The notes beneath the pieces are model-generated. The model was not told the DNA's origin and searched no databases. It worked only from the letters and a program-made list of their open reading frames with translations. Below, piece by piece: positions 1-5,892 of a stretch of DNA of 24,299 nt. The DNA is from a virus, in IMG/VR virus record IMGVR_UViG_3300031857_001338, positions 1 to 24,299 of that record; one strand, 5' to 3'. Within the stretch, counting starts at the first letter, position 1, and each line of letters begins with the position of its first letter. The translations under genes and the position numbers were made by a program.

Positions 1-26
1 ATACAGAATGCTTCATATCCTGTCAT
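1..26 (-). CDS. 59: Start of a gp59-like helicase loader gene (partial)
   Basis: An ATG at 26-24 overlaps the stop of the preceding gene as ATGA and opens a frame (MTGYEAFC...) that leaves the window after eight codons. The N-terminus MTGYEAFC is the one I recall for gp59-type helicase loaders of T4-like phages of aquatic bacteria. In T4, gene 33 is followed directly by gene 59, which loads the gp41 helicase on recombination and replication forks. The match rests on eight residues plus gene order, so the identification is an inference. Confidence 0.5.
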
Positions 27-247
27 ATCGGTAAACGATTGCCTTTCACTTTCAACATATTCAAACGTTCTGCTTGTTCATGAATTTTTGCTTTAAGATT
101 TGGTGTAATGAGTGAAGCAGCAACCTCTAACTCCAAACCAGTTTCTTTACAGTGTTCGGTGATGGCCTCAAGATATGTGTAATCTGTATTGGCCACCAGC
201 CGTTCTATCTGCAAAGAGAACTTCAGCATTTCATCTTTTGTTGGCAT
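23..247 (-). CDS. 33: Late-transcription coactivator, gp33-like
   Basis: A 74-residue acidic, helical protein ending in LPI. The pattern of a short helix, an EAI..HC stretch near residues 28-33, an E(V/L)EVAASL(I) helix and a C-terminal KxxLNxL...LPI resembles the Phage late-transcription coactivator family (T4 gp33) as found in marine T4-like phages. gp33 bridges the gp45 sliding clamp and host RNA polymerase carrying gp55, so that late promoters of TATAAATA type are used. Such a promoter is present at 14807-14814. It starts at 247 in a TGATG overlap with the upstream gene and overlaps the next gene, a gp59 candidate, by ATGA. The 33-59 order is that of T4. The family call is by eye. Confidence 0.68.
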   Translation of the reverse strand: MPTKDEMLKFSLQIERLVANTDYTYLEAITEHCKETGLELEVAASLITPNLKAKIHEQAERLNMLKVKGNRLPI

Positions 248-663
248 CAGAATTGAACTCTAATTTTGCTGCCTGTGCTACTTGGCAATTCTGCCGACCA
301 CGATGCTGCCATGCCTGCGGGTGATGCAGACAAAGTTTGCTCTCCAACCAAAGATTGAATCTGTGCAGTTGTTAATGGTTGGATATCAGCAGTAGTCAAA
401 GATTGCACAGGCTGACCTAAACCAAAAGGCCATCCATTGTTAGGCAAGTGATCCATAGAAAACTTATCTTCAAAAATTTCTTCTTCAAATGGTACAACTT
501 CAATCGTACCATCAATTTCATAACCACATCCCTGCAAAAAGTCTCTCATAAAAGAAAGAATATCACCAACATACAAGGCGTTACAGTTCATCTCTAAATC
601 TCGTTCACCTTCAGCAGAATGAAAGCGGAATGTAAACGAATGTTCATCACTATTGTAACTCAT
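247..663 (-). CDS. Conserved phage protein with an LTTAxIQ repeat tail
   Basis: 138 residues, function not recognised. The N-terminal 60 residues look like a compact alpha/beta domain (FTFRFHSAEGERDLEM, then a helix with ILSFMRDFLQGCGYEIDG) typical of small conserved proteins near replication genes in T4-like phages. Around residues 86-103 two near-identical units occur in tandem (SLTTADIQP, LTTAQIQSL), followed by an Ala/Ser-rich low-complexity tail ending KIRVQF. Start at 663 has GGGAGA nine bases upstream. It occupies the place that dsbA has in T4 (upstream of 33), but I see no sequence reason to call it DsbA. Confidence 0.7.
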   Translation of the reverse strand: MSYNSDEHSFTFRFHSAEGERDLEMNCNALYVGDILSFMRDFLQGCGYEIDGTIEVVPFEEEIFEDKFSMDHLPNNGWPFGLGQPVQSLTTADIQPLTTAQIQSLVGEQTLSASPAGMAASWSAELPSSTGSKIRVQF

Positions 664-677
664 AATATAATCTCCCT

Positions 678-896
678 TTATTTACGATTAGCAGCGTGTG
701 CAATACAAACAATATCATCACTCTTGGCATATGAACACCGTACAGTCAATGGGTCAATACCTTTTGCAATAGCGTTTTCAATATTTGCTGCCATCAGTTT
801 ACGGTCGTTTAAACCGTAGATACATGCCGCAGCAACGATTGAAAGTAAAACCAAAGTAACTGAAACTGTGGTTATACTACTCAATCCTTTTTCCAT
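678..896 (-). CDS. Small single-span membrane protein
   Basis: 72 residues from the ATG at 896, which has AAGGAG at the best distance. The ATG just before it at 899 is equally in frame. A longer form from 929 overlaps the endolysin stop as ATGA but has a poor Shine-Dalgarno. One hydrophobic segment (residues about 9-28, TTVSVTLVLLSIVAAACIYG) is followed by a short soluble part with KGIDPLTVRCSYAKSDD and a second Cys (IVCIAH). This pattern is a recurrent small membrane protein of phages of unknown role. It lies directly downstream of the endolysin, so a lysis-accessory role is possible, but nothing in the sequence proves it. Confidence 0.65.
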   Translation of the reverse strand: MEKGLSSITTVSVTLVLLSIVAAACIYGLNDRKLMAANIENAIAKGIDPLTVRCSYAKSDDIVCIAHAANRK

Positions 897-925
897 CATC
901 TTCTCCTTTTTGCTTGATAAAATAC

Positions 926-1477
926 TCATGAATTTTTCTTTGCCTTATTGTAGAATAAATGTCTACCTATTTGTGTGGTATATCTCATATTATTCCAACC
1001 CGGTTTTACATAGTCTGCATGAAAGAACAAAGCACCTTTTGTTGGGTCTTTAAACTTCTCAGTATAAAGATAAAACGCCAATGCTAACTCAGTAACACTA
1101 TTATACAACGAATTGCTCTCTAATGTCAAGAGGCCTTTTCGCATCATATCCTTAGGGCGATTTTCACATACCCAAGAGAATTGGCAAACAGTGCCAACTT
1201 TTTGTTTAACAACGCCACAATACGTATCTGGAAATACACCAGATTGCACTCTATTGTGTGTAACGAATGCTACAGCAAGTTGACCTAATCGTGGTTCTAG
1301 ACCCGCTTCAAAATACATGTTTTGTGCAAGGCATTCTACCTCTGCTCTAGCATTGGGTGATAAATCTTGTAGTTGAACTCTTGGTTCAATCGGTACTTTT
1401 ATTTGTGCTGCTGCATGTCCAATGTAAACAATAAATGCTGCAAATATACTACAAAGTAATAGTGTGATGTAACGCAT
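926..1477 (-). CDS. Exported SleB-like cell wall hydrolase (endolysin)
   Basis: 183 residues. Residues 1-24 form an N-terminal signal sequence with an AHAAA-Q type signal peptidase site, so the enzyme should reach the periplasm by Sec. The rest matches the Hydrolase_2/SleB family of peptidoglycan hydrolases: CLAQNMYFEAGLEP (residues 49-62, with the likely catalytic Glu57), GQLAVAFVTHNRV (65-77), CQFSW (98-102) and FFHADYVKPGW (151-161). The inferred role is lysis of the host wall at the end of infection. An exported endolysin need not depend on holin for transport. Its Shine-Dalgarno (TAGGAGA) lies inside an inverted repeat that competes with a second hairpin (see 1482-1516), which may time its translation. 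Confidence 0.85.
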   Translation of the reverse strand: MRYITLLLCSIFAAFIVYIGHAAAQIKVPIEPRVQLQDLSPNARAEVECLAQNMYFEAGLEPRLGQLAVAFVTHNRVQSGVFPDTYCGVVKQKVGTVCQFSWVCENRPKDMMRKGLLTLESNSLYNSVTELALAFYLYTEKFKDPTKGALFFHADYVKPGWNNMRYTTQIGRHLFYNKAKKNS

Positions 1478-1481
1478 TATT

Positions 1482-1516
1482 TCTCCTATAAGTTAGGAGA
1501 GTGCCAAAGCACTCTC
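1482..1516 (-). promoter_or_regulatory. Two mutually exclusive hairpins over the endolysin Shine-Dalgarno
   Basis: In the minus-strand RNA, hairpin A pairs GAGAGTGC with GCACTCTC (1497-1516, 8 bp, TTTG loop). Hairpin B pairs TCTCCTA with TAGGAGA (1482-1500, 7 bp, 5-base loop) and buries the whole Shine-Dalgarno of the endolysin. The two share 1497-1500, so only one can form fully. Hairpin A leaves the Shine-Dalgarno free and forms first during transcription. No U-run follows hairpin A, so a simple terminator is less likely. The regulatory role is inferred; the pairings are visible. Confidence 0.5.
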
Positions 1517-1523
1517 GTTCCCG

Positions 1524-1796
1524 TCAGGCAGTTTTTTTGCTCTGTGATTTTTCTGCTGTGATATTTGAAACGAACCCATTCAAGGACTGTGCCTTGGTGA
1601 TGATCTCGGTTTCTGTGGGATAAGTTGGAAAGGCTGGATGTTCAGGTATTGCTTGTCCGTTTAACTTAGCGGACTCTACCTTTACTTGCCATTCATTGAT
1701 TAAGCGATCTTTGCCGGAATGATATTCTTCCAACAAAAGGTCTTTCGCCATTTTAAGAAGTTCAAGACGAATCTCGAACGGTGTAAGATTACTCAT
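1524..1796 (-). CDS. Conserved small phage protein
   Basis: 90 residues, mostly helical and charged (PFEIRLELLKMAKDLLLEEY, then a helix and a linker with HPAFPTYPTETEIITKAQ). Proteins with this ELLKMAKD...(Y/F)PTxxxIxxKAxxLxxFV layout are common in T4-like phages and have no known function that I can name. Start at 1796 has AGGAG (ACAGGAGTAATTATG) at good spacing. The 70 bases upstream of it contain a small inverted repeat, ACTGGC/GCCAGT, and TAAATA but no convincing promoter. Confidence 0.7.
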   Translation of the reverse strand: MSNLTPFEIRLELLKMAKDLLLEEYHSGKDRLINEWQVKVESAKLNGQAIPEHPAFPTYPTETEIITKAQSLNGFVSNITAEKSQSKKTA

Positions 1797-1865
1797 AATT
1801 ACTCCTGTGTTGTGTGTGTTTACTGGCGGTTTGTGTGTGATGCCAGTATACTTATTTAGTTACTT

Positions 1866-2549
1866 TTAATCCCAGAGACCACGGTAGTATTTGCCAAACA
1901 AACGAAAACCATTATCCATACGGTCATAAACTTTTCTCATACCATCGTAATCACATTGATATGTGTGATTAGGTCCATCTTCAAATATGTAGAGTGTTGG
2001 TTTACCATTTTCATCCCATTCACATGGAACAGATTGTGTGTCAATCTCACCAGAACGATATGCTTCCTCCCATGATTCATCAATAAGATGTTCAAAGGCA
2101 AAAATCATTTCATTTAATACCCATTCCCAACGACGATGTGTGATATCCCAAGAATCTTTTTGATACTGTTCTTGATCTTCAAACTTCAATATGAATTGTG
2201 ATGAACCGTCTTCATAGCCAACTCTGCGTAGTTCTTCTGGTACATCTTCGGCATCAACCATTGGTGAACCGTGTTTGGTATCACGCAGTTGTTTCAACAT
2301 CGGTAGAATGATATCTGCTAATGTGTGATCCATTGACCATGTATCGTAACGGTCAATCTTCACATAGTTTATTTTTGGATGTACAAAGTCAAGAAACTTT
2401 TGCCATGCCCTACTAAAAGGAATCAGAAAATTGGAAAGTTTTTTGATGATAGGCTCATCATAATCAATTTCACGCCAGAAGAAAACTTTCTCCAGTATGG
2501 TATAAGGAGAAAGCCAATGATTACGATAATTTGATTTGTAAATTTTCAT
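1866..2549 (-). CDS. Conserved phage protein of unknown function
   Basis: 227 residues, rich in Trp, Tyr and acidic residues. The central segment (residues about 55-100: FVHPKINYVKIDRYDTWSMD, then HTLADIILPMLKQLRDTKHG) is strongly conserved in homologues that I recall from T4-like phages, where it remains a hypothetical protein. There is no signal peptide, no membrane segment and no motif of a known enzyme. The start at 2549 lacks a clear Shine-Dalgarno. The gene lies immediately downstream of the tmRNA, with a 9-bp hairpin (2567-2598) between them, and could be cotranscribed with it. Confidence 0.75.
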   Translation of the reverse strand: MKIYKSNYRNHWLSPYTILEKVFFWREIDYDEPIIKKLSNFLIPFSRAWQKFLDFVHPKINYVKIDRYDTWSMDHTLADIILPMLKQLRDTKHGSPMVDAEDVPEELRRVGYEDGSSQFILKFEDQEQYQKDSWDITHRRWEWVLNEMIFAFEHLIDESWEEAYRSGEIDTQSVPCEWDENGKPTLYIFEDGPNHTYQCDYDGMRKVYDRMDNGFRLFGKYYRGLWD

Positions 2550-2563
2550 AATGTATAGAATTT

Positions 2564-2885
2564 GGTGTAGAGTGTTTTGGTAATAAGGTACACTCCACTA
2601 AAACCCCATGAGAATTAAGCCGCTAGGCGTTCTTCTCCATAAAATGCGTCATTTGCATTTATAGATTTGCTTGATTTACAGTCATCGCCTACTGTGTTGC
2701 CTTCTCCACTATCTCACCCTGTCGAAACCAAGTCTAGCCCATCAGAAGTGTCCTGCTGTTCACAGGTCGGGAATTCCAATCCTCAGAGTCTTGTTAAACT
2801 CTTACATATCACCCTAAACAACACTTCTGGTGGACTAGGGCGGAGTCGAACCGCCGTCCAGAATGCCTTCACTTTGAAGGGATTA
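2564..2885 (-). ncRNA. ssrA: Circularly permuted (two-piece) tmRNA
   Basis: Read on the minus strand, the acceptor piece comes first. It has a T-arm (GGCGG-TTCGACT-CCGCC, 2855-2839), acceptor strand CTAGTCC (2838-2832), discriminator A and an encoded CCA (2830-2828). After an 87-base intervening segment comes the coding piece, starting GGGCTAG (2740-2734) and followed by GACTTGGTTTCGACAGG. GGGCTAG and CTAGTCC form a 7-bp acceptor stem with G-U at the third pair, the alanine identity element. The intervening segment closes with AGAAGTGT/ACACTTCT, extending the stem as in precursors cut by processing enzymes. The tag reads GCA (2656) to TAA (2615): ANDAFYGEERLAA, with the conserved A four bases before the resume codon. 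Outer limits are approximate: a hairpin at 2567-2598 may close the 3' end, and the acceptor piece probably starts near 2885. Confidence 0.92.
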
Positions 2886-3039
2886 CAACAATTCCTTCCT
2901 GCTGCATTTGTCGATAAAACTCATTTTTCTTTGCTGCATACCAGCCCCACGAACCAAAGAAAGTAGTACCAGGATTTGGTCCTTGCTCTCTCAAGTACAC
3001 ATCAAGTTTTTCGTCGTATTCTTTTTCAGTAATTTGCAT
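2869..3039 (-). CDS. 56-residue phage protein abutting the tmRNA
   Basis: Small protein starting MQITEKEYDEKLDVYLREQG and ending VVIPSK. The middle, PNPGTTFFGSWGWYAAKKNEF, is aromatic and probably structured; I do not recognise the family. The start at 3039 follows the upstream stop with one base between (TGATATG), indicating coupled translation. Its last codons and stop lie in a perfect 6-bp hairpin (CCTTCA-AAG-TGAAGG, 2867-2881) directly upstream of the tmRNA acceptor domain. Coding sequence and RNA gene therefore probably share bases, and the hairpin may help release or protect the RNA end. Confidence 0.65.
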   Translation of the reverse strand: MQITEKEYDEKLDVYLREQGPNPGTTFFGSWGWYAAKKNEFYRQMQQEGIVVIPSK

Positions 3040-3040
3040 A

Positions 3041-3571
3041 TCACACCGTTGTAAATCTTGCAGAACCTTTGCTTGTTCTACCAGGTTTCAGCGGCTTGTC
3101 AGATTTTGGTTTTGTTTCTGTTTGAAACGATGCTTGTGGCTTATTGAAAGCCATCTTGCCTACATTCTCTGTCTTGCCGTGACCTGGGAATCCTGTTTTG
3201 TTTGTTCCATGTAGGGTCGCTGTTTTTCCATCGTGATGTAAGATTGAGTCTTGATTATAATGTTCTCCATGTTTTTTAATATCATGGAGGAGTTGTTTGC
3301 CGTGTTCATCTCCCTTTCCTTTTGCATGTACCAGTATAGACTTCTCTTTACCACCTTCCCAATGACCTTCAACTTCTTTGTGAGTGTAGCCTTGTGCAGT
3401 CAGTTTCTTTTTAAGTTCTTCATGATGCTTTTTATTTTGTTCTGGCGATACTTCATCATGTGGTCGCTGTGAGGAAATAACAGCATAGTGCCTACCCTCT
3501 TCAGCGTGTTTAGCCAATCTTGCCAGCGGATTACCTTCATCTAATTGCGTATGTTGTTTGAATGATAGCAT
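3041..3571 (-). CDS. Predicted capsid-targeted protein, DUF3293-like
   Basis: 176 residues, rich in His, Lys and Gly. The N-terminus MLSFKQHTQLDE-G looks like the capsid targeting sequence of T4-like internal proteins, ending in LDE-G, which fits the T4 gp21 prohead protease consensus (L/I)xE-(A/G/S). The body (YAVISSQRP near residue 30, HHEELKKKLTAQGY, VEGHWEGGKEKSILVHA, QDSILHHDGKTATLHG) resembles DUF3293 proteins, function unknown. A GATAAATA late-promoter-like box lies 22 bases before the ATG and GGAGG sits at the correct spacing. The inference is that it is made late, packed into the prohead, trimmed and possibly injected. No protease gene is in the window to confirm this. Confidence 0.72.
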   Translation of the reverse strand: MLSFKQHTQLDEGNPLARLAKHAEEGRHYAVISSQRPHDEVSPEQNKKHHEELKKKLTAQGYTHKEVEGHWEGGKEKSILVHAKGKGDEHGKQLLHDIKKHGEHYNQDSILHHDGKTATLHGTNKTGFPGHGKTENVGKMAFNKPQASFQTETKPKSDKPLKPGRTSKGSARFTTV

Positions 3572-3586
3572 AGTGCCTCCAACTTG

Positions 3587-4252
3587 TCAAGCATATTTAT
3601 CAATCATTTCAATCAACGGTTGCCGATAATCATGTATCTGTCGTTCAAACACCTGTGCAGGACCTTCTTCGGTAGCGATCAATACCACGATGTCATCAAT
3701 CCAAATGCCAGTTCTTTCAGCAAACATTATTGCATATGCTGTACACTGCATAAAATAGTTCAGAATGTAGTCTTCATCTTTTTGCTTGGTGGAAGTCTTA
3801 AAGTCAATGACTGATAACTTACCATTCCATTCAGCAATCAAGTCTACACGACCAGCAATACGATATTTGTCAGAATACAGTGCTTGTTCCTGCGAATAAA
3901 CTTTACCAACGTTATCATCAATAATTGGCTTAATTTTGAAAAATAATTCTTTCAGATCAGGCATCAACATCTGCATTCTGAATTCATTTATTTCATTGTT
4001 GATGTAGTCTTCGCAAATCTTATGCACTTTCGTACCACGATTTGACGCCTTGCGTGATATCTCATTTGCTCGTTCTTCACCTACAGCCTGTCGCCACTCA
4101 TAGAGTGCCTTTTTGCCATAATGCGAAAGCACCGTAGTGATAGACTTATACTGATTGCCTTCTGGCGTAGTATAGAGTCTACCATTATCGGTAGTTTCTG
4201 CTTTTAGATCGAATTGTAGTTGCGGTAAACTTACATGTTCAAATGTTCTCAT
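3587..4252 (-). CDS. PD-(D/E)XK superfamily nuclease (RecB/Cas4-like exonuclease)
   Basis: 221 residues. Motifs in order: RGTKVHKICE with His77, a Glu at 123, GRVDLIA with Asp137, VIDFKTS with Asp150 and Lys152 (the D-x-K core), and QCTAYA with Gln169 and Tyr173 (the QxxxY helix). These are the metal-binding and catalytic positions of the RecB-like branch of the superfamily. The protein probably degrades or resects DNA during phage replication, recombination or host DNA breakdown. Homologues are common as stand-alone exonucleases in T4-like phages of aquatic bacteria. It starts two bases after the oxygenase stop and may be expressed with it. Confidence 0.85.
   Translation of the reverse strand: MRTFEHVSLPQLQFDLKAETTDNGRLYTTPEGNQYKSITTVLSHYGKKALYEWRQAVGEERANEISRKASNRGTKVHKICEDYINNEINEFRMQMLMPDLKELFFKIKPIIDDNVGKVYSQEQALYSDKYRIAGRVDLIAEWNGKLSVIDFKTSTKQKDEDYILNYFMQCTAYAIMFAERTGIWIDDIVVLIATEEGPAQVFERQIHDYRQPLIEMIDKYA
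3594..3601 (-). promoter_or_regulatory. Candidate late promoter for the capsid-targeted protein
   Basis: GATAAATA matches the T4 late -10 consensus TATAAATA at seven of eight positions. It lies 22 bases upstream of the ATG at 3571, leaving room for a short leader with GGAGG. It overlaps the end of the nuclease gene. The spacing is close to that of the perfect TATAAATA box before the fibre operon. It is a short motif in AT-rich DNA, so it may be chance. Confidence 0.4.
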
Positions 4253-4254
4253 TA

Positions 4255-4818
4255 TTAGACATAGTGTAAATAGCCCCCTATAATATACTTAGAGCCACTG
4301 ATTGGTGGCAAAGCCACATGAGGATGTGTCCATAAGCAAGGAAATATCAGTAAAGTTCCTGCTTTTGGTTTAACTTTAATTTGCGGTAAAACATTTCTAT
4401 TCATTTGAAATGCAGTTTCTCCACCATCTTCAACATCATTCAGATACCAAAAGTAAACTAAAAATCTTCTAGCAGATGCATAGTCTTGCACATCAACGTG
4501 AAATTTAATTTGATCTTCATCATTTGGAAGATATCTTTTCATTCTAAACTCTTCATAACCCATTTGTTCTGGCCACGATTTGTCATCAATACCAGAATCC
4601 GCTTTGTATCGAAATAGACACGTGTGTAATGAAGTCATGAACGTGTCTATTTCTGGCTGCCAAACATCAGGGTGTTGATTTAGATTTATTTCGGTAAACG
4701 AACGATGCCCTTCCAAGTATGTTGGAATATGATGATCAGTGTTGGACTCAAACTTTTCAATAACATCTTTACAAAATTGTTTTGTAATGACGTTACCATA
4801 AGTCCTAATATAACTCAT
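4255..4818 (-). CDS. 2-oxoglutarate/Fe(II)-dependent oxygenase, prolyl-4-hydroxylase type
   Basis: 187 residues. The double-stranded beta-helix fold is shown by the iron-binding FHVDV (His107, Asp109), the GGETAF strand (132-137), and a distal His in CLWTHPHVA (His165 or His167). SGSKYIIGGYLHYV at the C-terminus carries Lys177 where a basic residue binds 2-oxoglutarate. The enzyme should hydroxylate a protein, nucleic acid or small molecule, using oxygen and 2-oxoglutarate; the substrate is unknown. Such oxygenases are frequent in T4-like phages of aquatic hosts. The start at 4818 is preceded by TAGGAATTTTTAA. Confidence 0.85.
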   Translation of the reverse strand: MSYIRTYGNVITKQFCKDVIEKFESNTDHHIPTYLEGHRSFTEINLNQHPDVWQPEIDTFMTSLHTCLFRYKADSGIDDKSWPEQMGYEEFRMKRYLPNDEDQIKFHVDVQDYASARRFLVYFWYLNDVEDGGETAFQMNRNVLPQIKVKPKAGTLLIFPCLWTHPHVALPPISGSKYIIGGYLHYV

Positions 4819-4828
4819 TTAAAAATTC

Positions 4829-5011
4829 CTATGTAAAGTAATGATTTCGGCTGTAGTGTGGATAACTTGGTCTATGATACTTCTTTTCTATCTTTGCAGT
4901 AACACTTTCTTTTTCTATCTGTAAAATTTCTGTAGTCATTTCTTTTTCTAGTTCTCTGGTGATGTATTCGTTCAGTAGTGCTACTTTTTTCTGCAAAGAT
5001 TTTTTAGCCAT
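4829..5011 (-). CDS. Small basic helical protein, unknown
   Basis: 60 residues starting MAKKSLQKKVALLNEYITRE. The first 45 residues are predicted helical and could form a coiled coil (LQKKVALLNEYI, LEKEMTTEILQIEKE). The tail is rich in His, Tyr and Arg (KKYHRPSYPHYSRNHYF). No family is recognised. A strong AAAGGAG lies before the ATG at 5011 and the gene is followed at ten bases by the oxygenase, so the two probably share a transcript. Confidence 0.6.
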   Translation of the reverse strand: MAKKSLQKKVALLNEYITRELEKEMTTEILQIEKESVTAKIEKKYHRPSYPHYSRNHYFT

Positions 5012-5044
5012 ATATGCTCCTTTGTAAAAGTTCGCATAATATAG

Positions 5045-5350
5045 TTACTGCCCAAATTTTCCTAGATGTTTATCTACAAGCCTTTGTGTTTGTGCTTCTT
5101 TAATAGATTTCTTACCGTGTTTGTTAGCCACGGAAGATTGTTTGTGATTCTCGGAAACTTTTGCTAGAACTTCTTTAAAGCCGTCTGGTACTTTACCAGT
5201 AATTGATACGCCACTGACAATTGACATGGCGCCAAGATGAATTTGTTGAATGTGTGAATTTTCTTTGAGATATTCTTCTTTACCAGAAAGGCTTAGAAAT
5301 TTCTCAAAAGTTTCACCAGTTTCAGTATTTAAAAAATCGTATGTCGGCAT
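5045..5350 (-). CDS. Conserved phage protein with an FmdB-like N-terminus
   Basis: 101 residues from the ATG at 5350, which overlaps the upstream stop as TAATG; a longer reading from 5368 is less likely. The start MPTYDFLNTETGETFEKFL resembles the first strands of FmdB-type zinc ribbons (MPTYEY...), but the zinc-binding cysteines are absent. The fold may be a degenerate ribbon. The C-terminal 40 residues are Lys-rich and helical (SSVANKHGKKSIKEAQ, TQRLVDKHLGKFGQ). Similar proteins occur in T4-like cyanophages, function unknown. Confidence 0.7.
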   Translation of the reverse strand: MPTYDFLNTETGETFEKFLSLSGKEEYLKENSHIQQIHLGAMSIVSGVSITGKVPDGFKEVLAKVSENHKQSSVANKHGKKSIKEAQTQRLVDKHLGKFGQ

Positions 5351-5892
5351 TATGCAGGTATGTACCAATTAGGTGCGGGTCGTTTTGTCCATCGTGCAAA
5401 ACGTGTTTTCTTTTCATTGTAATATTTATGATATGATGCTAGTGAATTGTTGACTATTTTACAGTCATCAGGCATTGCAGGTGTTGGTTCTGTTTCACAC
5501 AGACCAACAGGAATTTTTTCTGGCAGTTTTGCCAAATCATCTCTCAGTCTTGCACATGCATGAACTTTACCATAACGATATGTATACTCATCAAGCAAAT
5601 AACACCACATTTCATATAACCATTTGTAGTTCAAATGATTTGCCCGAGCCCAAACATTCGATGGATGATTAATATGTGATGCTTTCATCAATCGTTGTTC
5701 ACGGTCATCGGGCAAACGCCAACGCTTGATCTTACGACCATTCGCAGTCAAATCATAATATTCTTGACCATCACGAATTCTATGCGCCGTTGACAATAAT
5801 TGTGCATACTCAATAATCATCTTCACTACGTGTTTATCGCAGTGCATTTCGGCGCAAGTCTTCGGATTGTGATCAAGATAAAAGATGTTCAT
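5350..5892 (-). CDS. Conserved phage protein (MNIFYLDHNP family), unknown function
   Basis: 180 residues, beginning MNIFYLDHNPKTCAEMHCDK, with HVVKMIIEYAQLLSTAHR, then HINHPSNVWARAN, YKWLYEMWCYLLDEYTYRYGK and a C-terminal SYHKYYNEKKTRFARWTKR. The conserved Asp, His, Cys, Lys and Trp residues suggest an enzyme or nucleic-acid-binding protein. Homologues are widespread in T4-like phages and remain uncharacterised to my knowledge. It overlaps the upstream membrane protein by ATGA and the downstream gene by TAATG, so the three are translationally coupled. Confidence 0.75.
   Translation of the reverse strand: MNIFYLDHNPKTCAEMHCDKHVVKMIIEYAQLLSTAHRIRDGQEYYDLTANGRKIKRWRLPDDREQRLMKASHINHPSNVWARANHLNYKWLYEMWCYLLDEYTYRYGKVHACARLRDDLAKLPEKIPVGLCETEPTPAMPDDCKIVNNSLASYHKYYNEKKTRFARWTKRPAPNWYIPA

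Noticed and set aside
1494-1516. Simple intrinsic terminator after the 90-residue gene
   Set aside because: The stem is good but there is no U-run on the minus strand, and the overlap with a Shine-Dalgarno-hiding stem suits regulation better.
2656-2663. TATAAATG resembling a late promoter just upstream of the tmRNA tag
   Set aside because: It is part of the conserved region before the resume codon; a promoter in the middle of the RNA would make no sense, and the match is imperfect.
2667-2966. 99-codon open frame on the plus strand across the tmRNA
   Set aside because: It is antisense to the tmRNA and the 56-residue gene, includes the T-arm and acceptor sequences, and its protein has no sensible composition.
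3585-3590. TTGACA before the capsid-targeted protein
   Set aside because: No -10 element lies at 16-18 bases; the site where one should be is inside the gene, and the Shine-Dalgarno occupies the spacer.
5350-5892. Pyrimidine-dimer glycosylase (DenV) assignment
   Set aside because: The C-terminal WTKR...W and YHKYY stretch recalls DenV, but the N-terminus lacks the Thr2 catalytic start and the overall sequence does not fit.
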